Positions 1-11,063 of a DNA stretch of 61,128 nucleotides are shown here, piece after piece. Position 1 is the stretch's first letter, and each line of letters begins with the position of its first letter. The notes under the pieces are model-generated. The model saw only the letters and a program-made list of their open reading frames with translations, had not been told where the DNA came from and made no database searches. The translations under genes and the position numbers were made by a program. Origin of the DNA: Clostridium sp. 1001271B_151109_B4 (lineage in GTDB: Bacteria > Bacillota > Clostridia > Clostridiales > Clostridiaceae); the NCBI RefSeq assembly GCF_015670405.1, contig NZ_JADPBQ010000018.1, positions 1-61,128 of the forward strand, given 5' to 3'.

Positions 1-54
<54 letters not shown>

Positions 55-126
55 ATAATACCAAAGAACGTTTTTTATTTTAAAACATTTCTTTATTTAT
101 GTCAAGCTTTTTTTTAAAAGCTTTTT

Positions 127-200
127 TGGAGCGGGTAGTGGGAATCGAACCCACCTTTCCAGCTTGGAAGGCTGGAGTATTACCGATATACGATACCCGC
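127..200 (-). tRNA. tRNA-Gly (anticodon TCC)
   Basis: The acceptor strands GCGGGTA and TACCCGC pair. The anticodon stem CCAGC/GCTGG closes the loop CTTCCAA (anticodon TCC), and the T arm holds GGTTCGATTCC. The discriminator is T and the CCA end is encoded. The 74-base length is normal for glycine tRNA. Confidence 0.95.
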
Positions 201-232
201 ATATTCTTTTTAACTAATTTCATTAGTTGAAT

Positions 233-308
233 TGGTCGGGGTGACAGGGATCGAACCTGCGACCTCATGGTCCCAAACCACGCGCGCTCCCATCTGCGCC
301 ACACCCCG
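233..308 (-). tRNA. tRNA-Pro (anticodon TGG)
   Basis: The acceptor strands CGGGGTG and CACCCCG pair. The anticodon stem CGTGG/CCATG closes TTTGGGA (anticodon TGG), the T arm holds GGTTCGATCC, the discriminator is A and CCA is encoded. The length is 76 bases. It would be transcribed first in the cluster. Confidence 0.95.
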
Positions 309-416
309 GTAATCATCTTCTTTCATCTCGCTACATCTCGCAGCGACAATGATTATTCTACATGATGATTTTTAATCCGTCAACACTTTTTTTTATTTTT
401 TTTTATTTTTTTTATT

Positions 417-893
417 TTATAGCTCTTTTATATATGTAATAGGATCTTTTTCTTCAATTAAATCAATATATCCTAAAGTTTTATCTACTCTTCCCAACCC
501 TAATGAAACACTTCCCGGATTCATCAAAATTAATCCATCCTCTTCTTCTATAATAGGTATATGAGAATGACCAAACAAAACTATATCTGCTCCAACTTCT
601 TTTCCTCTGTAAAAAATAGAATTATATCCATATTTCACTCCATATCTATGCCCATGACACATAAATATCTTTTTGCCTTGAATCTCAATAATTCTTTCTT
701 CTGGATATAATCCCCTCATATCACAGTTTCCTCTAACAGCATATACCTCTCCCTTAAACTCCTCTGTAATTTCTCTTAAATCACTTTCTCCATCACCTAA
801 AAATAAAAGTACATCTGCACCACTAATTCTTTTTTTAACCTTATCTATACTAGTTCTATTTCCATGTGAATCACTCACTACAGCAATAAGCAT
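417..893 (-). CDS. YfcE/MJ0936-type metallophosphodiesterase
   Basis: A 158-residue calcineurin-like phosphoesterase of the YfcE/MJ0936 family, which are metal-dependent phosphodiesterases of uncertain natural substrate acting in the cytoplasm. Metal-site motifs appear in order: DSHGN near residue 8, GDGESD near 33, RGNCD near 54, CHGHR near 80 and FGHSH near 107. The length is typical. The ATG at 893 follows an AGGGTGA ribosome site. It is the last gene of an rph-rdgB-phosphodiesterase group, an order common in clostridia, but is separated from rdgB by a 154-base repeat-like spacer. The family assignment is firm; the physiological substrate is unknown. Confidence 0.88.
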   Translation of the reverse strand: MLIAVVSDSHGNRTSIDKVKKRISGADVLLFLGDGESDLREITEEFKGEVYAVRGNCDMRGLYPEERIIEIQGKKIFMCHGHRYGVKYGYNSIFYRGKEVGADIVLFGHSHIPIIEEEDGLILMNPGSVSLGLGRVDKTLGYIDLIEEKDPITYIKEL

Positions 894-903
894 AAAATCA
901 CCC

Positions 904-1057
904 TTTCCATTAAGTTAATAATTAATAGTTTATAGTTAATAGTTTATGTTGAAACTCCTTAAATAGTTTCTTTAATATATTCTAAAGTCTGTCTAAACAG
1001 ACTTTATTCCTTAACTCTTAACTCAAAACTATTAACTAAATTAAAACTATTAACTAA
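904..1057 (-). repeat. Intergenic repeat-like element, copy A
   Basis: The whole rdgB-phosphodiesterase spacer is built from variants of AGTTAATAGTTTT and its complement. It also holds small hairpins, one pairing AAAGTCTG with CAGACTTT and one joining GAAACT to AGTTTC. TTAACTCAAAACTATTAA occurs here and again in the spacer after guaB, and a similar TTATTCCTTAACT..TTAACTA segment follows crt. All three copies begin within a few bases of a stop codon. See the separate finding. Confidence 0.5.
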
Positions 1058-1058
1058 A

Positions 1059-1658
1059 TTAAAGTATTTCTTTAAGCTTTTTAAGCGCATTTCCTCTATG
1101 AGAAATAGCATTTTTTTCTTCTGCCGAAGCCTCTCCAAAGGTCTTATTAAATCCTTTATAGAAGAATAATGGATCATACCCAAATCCACCCTCAGTTTTT
1201 AGTTCTTCAATAATATATCCTTCAGCTTCTCCACGAACAACTTTAATATCACCATTTTCATCAACTAATGATATTACGCAAACAAATCTTGCTTTTCTAT
1301 CATCACCCTTAAAATTCTTCATTTCTTCTAGCAACTTAATATTATTTTTATAGTCATTCCCATGCTCACCAGCATATCTAGCAGAATACACTCCAGGCGC
1401 TCCATTTAAACTATCCACTTCTAATCCTGAATCATCAGCTAAAACCAGAAAATTATCTTCTCCTCTTTTTTTCAAATATAAATAAATTTCAGTAGCCTTT
1501 TTCTTAGAGTTTTCTTCAAAAGTAATTCCATCTTCTTCTACATCTATGTTAATATCCATATCATTCAGAGAATATACCTCATACTCTAAACCATTCAGTA
1601 TATCTTTAATTTCTTTTATTTTCTTAGAGTTATTACTAGCTAAAACTATTTTTTTCAT
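1059..1658 (-). CDS. rdgB: XTP/dITP diphosphatase (RdgB/HAM1)
   Basis: Hydrolyses non-canonical purine triphosphates (XTP, dITP, ITP) to monophosphates, keeping deaminated bases out of nucleic acid. The 199-residue protein has the substrate-binding SNNSKK at its start, ADDSGLEVDSLNGAPGV in the middle, SARYAGE after it and SHRGNALKK near the C-terminus, all family hallmarks. An upstream in-frame ATG exists, but the ATG at 1658 starts the conserved MKKIVLASNN and lies behind GGAGATGGAG. That site is inside the last codons of rph, and only one base separates the rph stop from this start. Translation is therefore probably coupled to rph. Confidence 0.93.
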   Translation of the reverse strand: MKKIVLASNNSKKIKEIKDILNGLEYEVYSLNDMDINIDVEEDGITFEENSKKKATEIYLYLKKRGEDNFLVLADDSGLEVDSLNGAPGVYSARYAGEHGNDYKNNIKLLEEMKNFKGDDRKARFVCVISLVDENGDIKVVRGEAEGYIIEELKTEGGFGYDPLFFYKGFNKTFGEASAEEKNAISHRGNALKKLKEIL

Positions 1659-1659
1659 A

Positions 1660-2409
1660 TTATTCTCCATCTCCTGTTCCAATCCATAAAGAATCCATCT
1701 TTAAGCAATCCTTTTGTAATTGAATCATTTGCTTTATTCCTTTTTCAGCTAAATCTAATAATTCATTTAGTTCAGTTCTATTAAATGGAGCTTCTTCACC
1801 TGTACCTTGTATTTCAACAAATTCACCATCATCAGTTCCAATGACATTCATATCAACTCTTGCTGTTGAGTCTTCCTCATAGCATAAATCAAGCAACTTT
1901 TCTTCTCCAACAATTCCTACACTAGTTGCACATAAAAACTTTCTAATTGGATAAACTTTAAATGGTTTTTGTTTGTGTAATTTATTCATAGCATCAACTA
2001 AAGCTACAAAAGCTCCACAAATAGAGGTAGTTCTTGTTCCCCCATCAGCTTGTATAACATCACAATCTATCCAAATAGTTTTTTCCCCTAAAGCTTTTAA
2101 ATCAACTACTGATCTTAATGCTCTTCCTATTAATCTTTGTATTTCCATTGTTCTTCCATCAATTTTTAACCTCGCTATATCTCTCGGTTTTCTTGTTGCT
2201 GTAGAACGTGGCAACATATTATACTCAGCTGTAATCCAACCTTCCCCACTACCTTTTAGAAATGGTGGTACCTTATCCTCTATTGATGCAGTACAAATTA
2301 CCTTTGTATCTCCTACTTCTATTAAAACAGATCCCTCTGCATGTTTTATATAATTTCTAGTTATTTTTGCATTTCTAACTTGGTCATTTCTTCTTGCTCC
2401 ACTCCTCAT
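1660..2409 (-). CDS. rph: Ribonuclease PH
   Basis: A phosphorolytic 3'-5' exoribonuclease that trims tRNA 3' ends; it acts as a hexamer in the cytosol. The 249 residues include the RRNDQVRN start, [15 protein letters not shown] and the [12 protein letters not shown] active-site region, as in other RNase PH proteins. The ATG at 2409 is preferred over an upstream ATG at 2424, because the GGAGG at about 2416-2420 sits eight bases before 2409 and overlaps the upstream codons. It is first in the rph-rdgB pair and sits two genes from a tRNA cluster. Confidence 0.95.
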   Translation of the reverse strand: MRSGARRNDQVRNAKITRNYIKHAEGSVLIEVGDTKVICTASIEDKVPPFLKGSGEGWITAEYNMLPRSTATRKPRDIARLKIDGRTMEIQRLIGRALRSVVDLKALGEKTIWIDCDVIQADGGTRTTSICGAFVALVDAMNKLHKQKPFKVYPIRKFLCATSVGIVGEEKLLDLCYEEDSTARVDMNVIGTDDGEFVEIQGTGEEAPFNRTELNELLDLAEKGIKQMIQLQKDCLKMDSLWIGTGDGE

Positions 2410-2535
2410 TGAAAATTCCTCCATTTCATAATTTTACTTACTATATATTAAATTTCTCCTTTTTTTAAAAATAATGCAACAAATTCTCACTTAACTCATA
2501 ATATTAATATAAGGATTAATTAAGAGGTGAAGAAT

Positions 2536-4167
2536 TTGAGATATATTGGGCCATTTTTTAGAATGAATAGCCTTTCTGAAAAGGAAATTAACGGGCAACT
2601 TTTTTATTTATCTAAAGAAGCAGTAAAAACTATAGTGCTACAATCCAAATGTGGTTTAGTTTCTAAAATAAAAAAGAATAAATCATCTTCCTCCATTGAT
2701 ATTAGCACAAATAGTAATTTTTCTCCACTATTATGTGTTTACAGAAAGTCATCTGCAAACTTTATTCATAGTAAGAATTCAAATGGATTTGATGAAGATT
2801 CTTTTAAGAAAGAAATTAACCCAAGCACTAACGCTTTAATGACTTTATGCATATTAGAATTACTAGATTACTATAGGAGTTTTGAAAACATAGATAGTAG
2901 CAATTATGCCTTATACGATTTATACAATAGTATATCTAAGGATCAACTTGAATTTTATTCTTCAAACTTACGAAATGGAGAAGGAGTTTTCGTAGATAAA
3001 AAAAACTTACTAGAAAACAATGCTAGAAACTTTAATTTAGTTGATAAAGATAATAAATTTAAATTTTCCGATCAAGCTTTCATGATGCTTGCATATTATA
3101 TGTTTTCTATTAAGAATCCCAAAGATGAAGTTTCAGAATCATATGCTGAGTTTTCATTGCAAATTTTAAATATGTTTTATGATTTTAAAGATAAATTATA
3201 CGAATGTTCATTAGATGAAATTTGCAAAGTTCTACTATCATTAAATATTTTATATAGCTATAAAAGTGATGATGAGCTTAAGGATTTTATAATAGATTTG
3301 GCTGATTATTCAATGTGTAAATTTGATGAAAAGGACTATTATGTTAATTCTTTAGATTCTGCTGCCTTGTGCTCATTAGTTTTAACCTTATCTTATAAAC
3401 ATACGAAAATAATAACATTTTTAGAGAAATCCACCGAAATAATAAATAGATTATACTCTTTATATGATGAAGATAAGGGTGCTTTTTATAAATTATCATC
3501 AAAAAAAGAAATTAAATACTCCTGTTTTGATATTACTTTTTATATTTTGGCCTTTATTATTTATGATGATGTATCTACTAATTCATCTGAGCATAGAAAT
3601 ATGATATCTACTGTTTATAGAAAATTTATAATAAACTCTGGAATAATTTCTAGCTGGCCAGAAGCCCCTACATTAGATGATTATGAACGTTATAGAGGGT
3701 TTACTTTAAGCTCAAAGGATATGGTAGATGAAAGTTATTTCAGAATGCCAGACATTCCTACCCCAGAAGGCAATGGAGTTGCACCTATATTTAATAAATA
3801 TGTTACTTATAATAAGCGTAAAGATACTTTTTCTAATACTAAGAACACCTTTGATAGTTACAGGAACTTTTTAAATTTCTTCTTACTTATTCATTTATTT
3901 AAAGATGAATATATGAATGAATTAGGATTGATTCCTGTTCAGACATCTAATACTGATGATATACGTGATAATAATTCAACTACTATTGAAGAATCAGATG
4001 ATTCAATTCCTAAGATTGAAGCAGATATTGTCACAGAAATCCCATGTGATGAATTAACATCTAATTCTGTGGATAACACCTTTATATCTGTTGATGAATC
4101 AAGTTTAACTGAATTAAGTAATATCGATAAAAACAATAATGATGCTAAACCAACATTGTCTAATTAA
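2536..4167 (+). CDS. Conserved protein of unknown function (543 aa)
   Basis: No function is recognised. The frame opens at GTG 2527, but AGAGGTG at 2523-2529 is an ideal ribosome site six bases before TTG 2536, so the protein probably starts MRYIGPFFRMNSLS. It has no signal peptide or membrane segment. The body is mostly predicted helical, with many Leu/Tyr/Phe and regularly spaced short helices reminiscent of an alpha/alpha toroid. The last 70 residues (from about 475) are acidic, Ser/Thr/Asp-rich and probably disordered. It is monocistronic and diverges from rph. Codon use matches its neighbours, so it looks like a resident clostridial gene. Confidence 0.7.
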   Translation: MRYIGPFFRMNSLSEKEINGQLFYLSKEAVKTIVLQSKCGLVSKIKKNKSSSSIDISTNSNFSPLLCVYRKSSANFIHSKNSNGFDEDSFKKEINPSTNALMTLCILELLDYYRSFENIDSSNYALYDLYNSISKDQLEFYSSNLRNGEGVFVDKKNLLENNARNFNLVDKDNKFKFSDQAFMMLAYYMFSIKNPKDEVSESYAEFSLQILNMFYDFKDKLYECSLDEICKVLLSLNILYSYKSDDELKDFIIDLADYSMCKFDEKDYYVNSLDSAALCSLVLTLSYKHTKIITFLEKSTEIINRLYSLYDEDKGAFYKLSSKKEIKYSCFDITFYILAFIIYDDVSTNSSEHRNMISTVYRKFIINSGIISSWPEAPTLDDYERYRGFTLSSKDMVDESYFRMPDIPTPEGNGVAPIFNKYVTYNKRKDTFSNTKNTFDSYRNFLNFFLLIHLFKDEYMNELGLIPVQTSNTDDIRDNNSTTIEESDDSIPKIEADIVTEIPCDELTSNSVDNTFISVDESSLTELSNIDKNNNDAKPTLSN

Positions 4168-4172
4168 TAAAT

Positions 4173-4197
4173 AAAGTCGGCATAAGCCGGCTTTATT
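4173..4197. terminator. Bidirectional terminator
   Basis: AAAGTCGGC and GCCGGCTTT form a nine-pair stem (one G-U) around ATAA. It is followed by TATTTTG on the plus strand and preceded by an A-rich stretch that serves the minus strand. It separates the two convergent genes. Confidence 0.8.
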
Positions 4198-4210
4198 TTG
4201 AATTACATCC

Positions 4211-5701
4211 TTATTTAATGGCACTAAAATCTATATTACCATTCCCGTCTAAAATATTTTCATCTTTATTATCATTAACTGCTATAGTATTGTTATAAAA
4301 TAATAGTGGTAATACTCTATGATTATTAAAAAGCTCTTCTTCTATCTCAGCAAATAATTCTTCTTTTTCAGCTTTAGAATTCGAATTATTTATCATATCT
4401 CTTTCATTTTTTGGAAGAAAACTTGATATTGTAGAAAGAAGCTGTTCATCATCCTCTAATTTAGCATATACATTTACTAATGCAATATCATAATAATTTT
4501 TTTCACTAATTAAATTCATATCATCTTCTGTAAGTAAATTACAAACTAAGGTTATATCTGTATTTTCCTTAAACCACGAAGTTAAATAATCAGTTATATC
4601 TTTGTTTTGTAAACTTTCTTTTGCAACAAGAACTATTTTGCTTGGCATTTCTACATCATTTTTTAAATTAACCATAACATTTCTGCTTTGCAACTTTGTT
4701 AAATCATCCTTGTCTTCTCTAAAATAGCTACATTCAGCTAATTCAAGAAGTAAATCATTTTTATTTTGATATTCCTCTATAGCTTTACTAACTAATCTAT
4801 ATATTTCATTCTTGACTTGATTTGAAAAGTTTTCATTATTCCCATTAAAGGCTAAATAAACAGCTTCATCAGATGGAGTTTCTACTAATTTACCTTCTTC
4901 CTTAAGTCTTTGTAATTGACTTGTAGGTGGATTCATAACAATATCTCTTTCACCTATTTCAAACGCAGCTAATGCCAAATCTTCACTATCATCCTTAACT
5001 AAATGTATTGTTTGAGCCAATTCTACATTTGAATTATCAGCTCTCTTTAAAATTATTTCAGAGTCACTCATTGAAGAAATACAATAATTACCTGAATACG
5101 AAATTGAACTATAATTCCTATCTATATTCTCCCAAAACAACAATTCTTTTCTTACTCTATACTGTGGCTTAGTTAGCTCCTCAACAAATCCATCATCCTT
5201 TGAATTCAATCTAATCTTTAAGCTATCTTCAGTACTAGTTATAGCAACAGTATTCGCAAATGAATTATTTCCATTTATATAATCTTTTACTCCAAACACA
5301 TTTAACAGTGCAGAAATTTCATTCTCTTCTGTAATTACTTCTCTAAAAAAATCTACAATATCACTAGGGGTAATCTTACTTCCATCACTCCAATAAATAT
5401 CATCTCTAATTTTAAATACATACTCTAATCCATCATCACTAACAGTATAGTCCTGAGCTAAAACCGGCTGTATATTACCCTCAGAATCTAGCTCTACTAA
5501 TCCCTTGCTTGTAGCGCATACTATATCTTGTTCCCTTTTGCTTAATTTACCAATAGATTTTAAATTTTCTGGTATACTTGTTATTGAATAAACAATATCC
5601 CCAGTATTACTTATATTTTCTTGTGGTGTCTTATCTATAAAACTTAATAATATAATTATTGTTACAATCGAAACAGAAATAGCTGCTATTATCTTTTTCA
5701 A
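4211..5701 (-). CDS. Family 5 extracellular solute-binding protein (peptide type), membrane-anchored
   Basis: Resembles the substrate-binding subunit of oligopeptide/nickel ABC importers (SBP_bac_5). The typical N-terminal block is present: a GLVELDSEGNIQPVLAQ-like segment, then VSDDGLEYVFKIRDD and WSDGSKITPSDIVDF. The 496-residue form starts at TTG 5701 behind AGAGGGG; an upstream ATG at 5746 has no ribosome site. Residues 4-22 form one hydrophobic segment with no lipobox Cys, so it is probably held by an uncleaved anchor. No permease or ATPase lies nearby, so it is either an orphan receptor or serves a transporter encoded elsewhere. The ligand cannot be told. Confidence 0.75.
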   Translation of the reverse strand: MKKIIAAISVSIVTIIILLSFIDKTPQENISNTGDIVYSITSIPENLKSIGKLSKREQDIVCATSKGLVELDSEGNIQPVLAQDYTVSDDGLEYVFKIRDDIYWSDGSKITPSDIVDFFREVITEENEISALLNVFGVKDYINGNNSFANTVAITSTEDSLKIRLNSKDDGFVEELTKPQYRVRKELLFWENIDRNYSSISYSGNYCISSMSDSEIILKRADNSNVELAQTIHLVKDDSEDLALAAFEIGERDIVMNPPTSQLQRLKEEGKLVETPSDEAVYLAFNGNNENFSNQVKNEIYRLVSKAIEEYQNKNDLLLELAECSYFREDKDDLTKLQSRNVMVNLKNDVEMPSKIVLVAKESLQNKDITDYLTSWFKENTDITLVCNLLTEDDMNLISEKNYYDIALVNVYAKLEDDEQLLSTISSFLPKNERDMINNSNSKAEKEELFAEIEEELFNNHRVLPLLFYNNTIAVNDNKDENILDGNGNIDFSAIK

Positions 5702-5814
5702 ATTTATTTCCCCTCTCTTGTTATACTTTTCTATAATTATAGACATAATTATAAAGAATTAATCTTTTTCAATAATAAGTAAATTATTTTTATAGAAATT
5801 TTCCCAATTTATGA

Positions 5815-5973
5815 TATAATCATTGTAAACAAGATTCAAAGTTTTATATTTTGTTAATAGAACTTAACTGCCACTCTAAATCTTAGATTTAGTTAGTAGA
5901 AGTTAAACTACGTGTACTCACTGACTGAAAAGTATTGAGTTTCCGTTTACAAATTTATGGAGGTACTAATCAT
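5815..5973 (+). promoter_or_regulatory. Promoter -10 and structured leader of the small membrane protein
   Basis: TATAAT at 5815-5820 is a good -10, though no clear -35 is seen. The leader holds GTAAAC (5826) that can pair with GTTTAC (5945). Inside that is a long hairpin at 5864-5906 (TTAACT/AGTTAA, then CTAAATC/GATTTAG). A GGAGGT site at about 5959 precedes the ATG at 5974. No known riboswitch class was recognised. Confidence 0.45.
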
Positions 5974-6258
5974 ATGACAACTGCAATGCAAATAGTTCAA
6001 ATAATATTTCAATCAGTAGCAATAATATTTATGATTTGCTTTATGTTCATTGGAATATGGTCTTTCATAGCCTTTTTAAAGATGCTTAAAAATCAAAGAA
6101 TTCAAACATATTTACTTGAAAAAATAAATAAAAGCATTTCATCACTTGAAAATAATTCAAAGAAAAATGATACACTTTATGAACCTGAGTTCTTAATGGA
6201 TGATTCAATCACTAACGATGATGATAACATTATAAAGTTTGATGATAATATAATATAA
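5974..6258 (+). CDS. Small single-pass membrane protein of unknown function (94 aa)
   Basis: The ATG at 5974 follows GGAGGT by nine bases; an earlier in-frame ATG at 5935 lies inside the leader structure and lacks a ribosome site. Residues 5-35 are strongly hydrophobic (one long or two short membrane helices). A basic stretch KMLKNQRIQTYLLEKINK follows, then an acidic Asp/Asn-rich tail. That layout suggests an N-terminal anchor with a cytoplasmic tail. It stands alone between convergent and divergent neighbours. No family was recognised. Confidence 0.65.
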   Translation: MTTAMQIVQIIFQSVAIIFMICFMFIGIWSFIAFLKMLKNQRIQTYLLEKINKSISSLENNSKKNDTLYEPEFLMDDSITNDDDNIIKFDDNII

Positions 6259-6269
6259 ATATAATATAA

Positions 6270-6303
6270 AAAAGTAGTTACAAATTCATTTGTAACTACT
6301 TTT
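6270..6303. terminator. Bidirectional terminator
   Basis: AAAGTAGTTACAAAT pairs perfectly with ATTTGTAACTACTTT around a TC loop, with A and T runs on both sides. It ends the small membrane gene on plus and ligA on minus. Confidence 0.9.
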
Positions 6304-6308
6304 TATAT

Positions 6309-8309
<2,001 letters not shown>

Positions 8310-8321
8310 TTAAATGGCAAT

Positions 8322-10655
8322 TTATAAAATTTCAAGCTTTGCCATCGATAACATTAAGTTCTTTATCCCTTGTTTATCAAATGCAATAGTTAATTTTTTA
8401 TCTCCATTAACATCAGCAACTGATACAATTGTTCCTTCTCCAAATTTATTATGTTTAACTTTTCTTCCCATAGTTGCTTCTGCTGCTGTCATTAACGAAG
8501 ATGAACTATTTGAATTTGCTAAACTATTTGTTGTTGATAGACCACTTCCACCAAAGTTTCTATTTTCAAATGTTCCGTAATCACTTCTTAAACTATGTGG
8601 ATTACTATAAGTTGGCTTAAATCTATTAGTTGAAGGTGTCCTAGCTGCACCTTGAGTTAAGTCTCTTGTTTCTCCAGTCATAGATATATATTCCCTTAAT
8701 TCTGGCTTAATCTCTGAAATGAAGTCTGATTGAGGGTATGCAACAGTTCTACCAAATACTCTTCTTACTTCAGCAGATGTCATAAATAAAGTTTCTTTTG
8801 CTCTAGTTATTCCAACATAACAAAGTCTTCTTGATTCTTCCATTTCAGCGTCACTATTAAATGAAGCTTGACCTGGGAATATTCCATTTTCCATTCCAAC
8901 CATAAATACAACCGGGAACTCTAACCCCTTTGCACTATGAATTGTCATTAATACAACTGTTCCATTTTCATCTTCTTCATCTTCAAGCTTATCAGTATCT
9001 TGAACAAGCGATACCTTTTCTAAGTAAGATTCTAATTGAGTTTTATTTATATCAAAATCAGCTGCTCCGCTTCTCTTTTCTATTTCATATGTTTTTTCAA
9101 AATCAACAGCATCTGATACTAATTCTTTTAAGTTTTCTATTCTACTCTTATCTTCTATTTGTTTTGAAGCCTCAAGTTCTCTAATATATCCTGTATCTTC
9201 TAAAATTGTCTCTATTAAATGTGATACTGGAACCGTCTCAGATATCATCATTAAATTTTCCATAAGCTCCATGAACTTTTCAATACCAGCACAATTTCTC
9301 GCTGTTAGTGTTGGTATAGTTCTAACCTCTGATAATGCATCCCATAAAGTCAATTCATAACTTTCAGCAAAATCTAAAACTTTTTGTATAGTTGCATCTC
9401 CTATCCCTCTCTTAGGAACATTTATAATTCTTCTTAAAGCTATACTATCTGAAGGATTAACAAGAACCTTTAAATAACTTAACATATCTTTAATTTCTTT
9501 TCTATCATAGAACTTGGTTCCACCAACAATCTTATAAGCTATTGCAGCTCTTCTTAAGCTTTCTTCAAATATACGTGACTGAGCATTTGTTCTATAAAGT
9601 ATAGCAAAATCTTTGTATTGTCTATTTTGCTCTCTTTTTATTTTTTCAATTTGATTGGCTACAAAAGTCCCTTCATCACCATCTGAAAATGCTCTATATA
9701 TTTTAATTTTACTACCTAATTCTTGTTCAGTTCTTAGTACTTTGCTTTTTCTATTTGCATTATTAACTATAACAACATTAGCTGCATTTAATATATTACC
9801 TTTTGAACGATAATTTTGCTCAAGCTTTATAACCTTAGCTTCTGGATAATCCTTCTCAAATCCAAGGATATTTTTTATATCTGCGCCTCTCCATTGGTAG
9901 ATGCATTGGTCATCATCACCCACTACGCATAAATTTCTATGTTTAGCTGCAAGTAAAGTTACCAATTCATATTGAGCTCCATTAGTATCTTGATACTCAT
10001 CTACCATAATATATTGGAACTTTCTTTGATAAAACTCTAAAGTCTCAGGATCTTTTTTAAATAATTCAACAGTCTTACAAATTAAATCATCAAAATCTAA
10101 AGCATTATTTTCTTTTAATCTTTTTTGATACATTTTATAAACTTCAGCAATTTTCTTTTCTCTAAAGTTTGATTCATGTTCTCTATAATAAGCGTCAGCA
10201 CTTTGCATATTATCTTTTGCTTTACTTATCTTACCCATTATTTCTTGTTCAGTAATTTCTTTATCATTAATTTGAAGAATTTTTATGCACTCTTTTACAA
10301 GTGTCTTTTGATCTGTTCCATCATATATAGTAAAATTCTTTTTATATCCAAGCTTTTCAATTTCTCTTCTTAATATTCTCACACAAGTAGAGTGGAATGT
10401 AGAAATCCACATATCTTTGGCTTTTTCACCGATAATAGCCTCAACTCTTTCTTGCATTTCCTTTGCCGCCTTATTAGTAAAAGTAATAGCTAAGATTTTA
10501 TATGGAAAGATTTTAAGATCTTCTATCATATGAGCCATTCTATAAGTTAAAACTCTAGTTTTTCCTGAGCCTGCTCCTGCTAAAATAAGTACAGGTCCAT
10601 CCACAGTTACTGCGCCTTCATATTGTTCTTTGTTTAATAAAGATTTTAAATCCAA
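8322..10655 (-). CDS. pcrA: UvrD/PcrA-family DNA helicase
   Basis: A 3'-5' superfamily 1A helicase used in repair, removal of recombinase filaments and plasmid replication. The 777 residues carry the motifs in order: GAGSGKT (Walker A, about 27), DEYQDTN, GDDDQCIYQWRGAD, LEQNYRS, TIHSAKGLEF and YVGITRAKE. A Ser/Asn-rich linker and a short C-terminal Tudor-like segment (GRKVKHNKFGEGTI) follow, as in PcrA. The start is TTG 10655, five bases after GGAGGATG. It is first in the pcrA-ligA operon, a usual order in Firmicutes. Confidence 0.96.
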   Translation of the reverse strand: MDLKSLLNKEQYEGAVTVDGPVLILAGAGSGKTRVLTYRMAHMIEDLKIFPYKILAITFTNKAAKEMQERVEAIIGEKAKDMWISTFHSTCVRILRREIEKLGYKKNFTIYDGTDQKTLVKECIKILQINDKEITEQEIMGKISKAKDNMQSADAYYREHESNFREKKIAEVYKMYQKRLKENNALDFDDLICKTVELFKKDPETLEFYQRKFQYIMVDEYQDTNGAQYELVTLLAAKHRNLCVVGDDDQCIYQWRGADIKNILGFEKDYPEAKVIKLEQNYRSKGNILNAANVVIVNNANRKSKVLRTEQELGSKIKIYRAFSDGDEGTFVANQIEKIKREQNRQYKDFAILYRTNAQSRIFEESLRRAAIAYKIVGGTKFYDRKEIKDMLSYLKVLVNPSDSIALRRIINVPKRGIGDATIQKVLDFAESYELTLWDALSEVRTIPTLTARNCAGIEKFMELMENLMMISETVPVSHLIETILEDTGYIRELEASKQIEDKSRIENLKELVSDAVDFEKTYEIEKRSGAADFDINKTQLESYLEKVSLVQDTDKLEDEEDENGTVVLMTIHSAKGLEFPVVFMVGMENGIFPGQASFNSDAEMEESRRLCYVGITRAKETLFMTSAEVRRVFGRTVAYPQSDFISEIKPELREYISMTGETRDLTQGAARTPSTNRFKPTYSNPHSLRSDYGTFENRNFGGSGLSTTNSLANSNSSSSLMTAAEATMGRKVKHNKFGEGTIVSVADVNGDKKLTIAFDKQGIKNLMLSMAKLEIL

Positions 10656-10861
10656 AAGAACATCCTCCCTTCAAAAATATATAAGTGAAATACCTTCAAA
10701 ATCAAATCGAACGTATAATCTATCTAAAAATTATTATAGCATAACAGTATATATTATTACCTCAAAATAAAAATTTAATTGTACCTTTATGGAAATTTTT
10801 AGTTTCCAGAATTATAATAAAAAAATAACTCTACAATCCTAAAATTGTAAATTTAAAAAAG

Positions 10862-10956
10862 AACGCAAAAAAACGCAACCCTTGGGGCCAGGTTGCGCTT
10901 CAGCAATAAGCAATAAATAAAAAGGGGGCTATTTAATTCCTTTTATTTATCCTTGC
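10862..10956 (-). ncRNA. Candidate small RNA with two C-rich hairpin loops
   Basis: A near-perfect promoter on the minus strand (TTGCAA at 10986-10991, 17-base gap, TATAAT at 10963-10968) predicts a start near 10956. The transcript would fold into a first hairpin (AUAAAUAAAAGG with CCUUUUUAUUUAU, loop ending UAGCC). A second follows (GCGCAACC/GGGTTGCG, loop TGGCCCCAA) and runs straight into seven T at 10866-10872, a clear terminator. The length is about 95 bases. It sits alone in the 408-base pcrA-rsuA gap. No ORF with a good ribosome site was seen. C-rich loops are typical of sRNAs that pair with Shine-Dalgarno sequences; that role is inferred. Confidence 0.6.
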
Positions 10957-11063
10957 ATTAATATTATAGTAGAGAAAAAATTATATTGCAAGGGATTTTT
11001 GAAAAATATCTTGCTTATTTTTAGCCCCATGAATGTTATTATATCATTTTTCGTTTTCTTTCG

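Noticed and set aside
904..1057. Repeat-rich spacer as a CRISPR array
   Set aside because: Units are irregular, AT-rich and without unique spacers of even length; no cas genes are present.
1004..1189. Minus-strand frame over the rdgB 3' end and repeat
   Set aside because: Out of frame with rdgB, and its tail is only the repeat element translated.
1973..2353. Plus-strand frame of 126 codons inside rph
   Set aside because: It is the complement of a well-conserved RNase PH gene and has no ribosome site.
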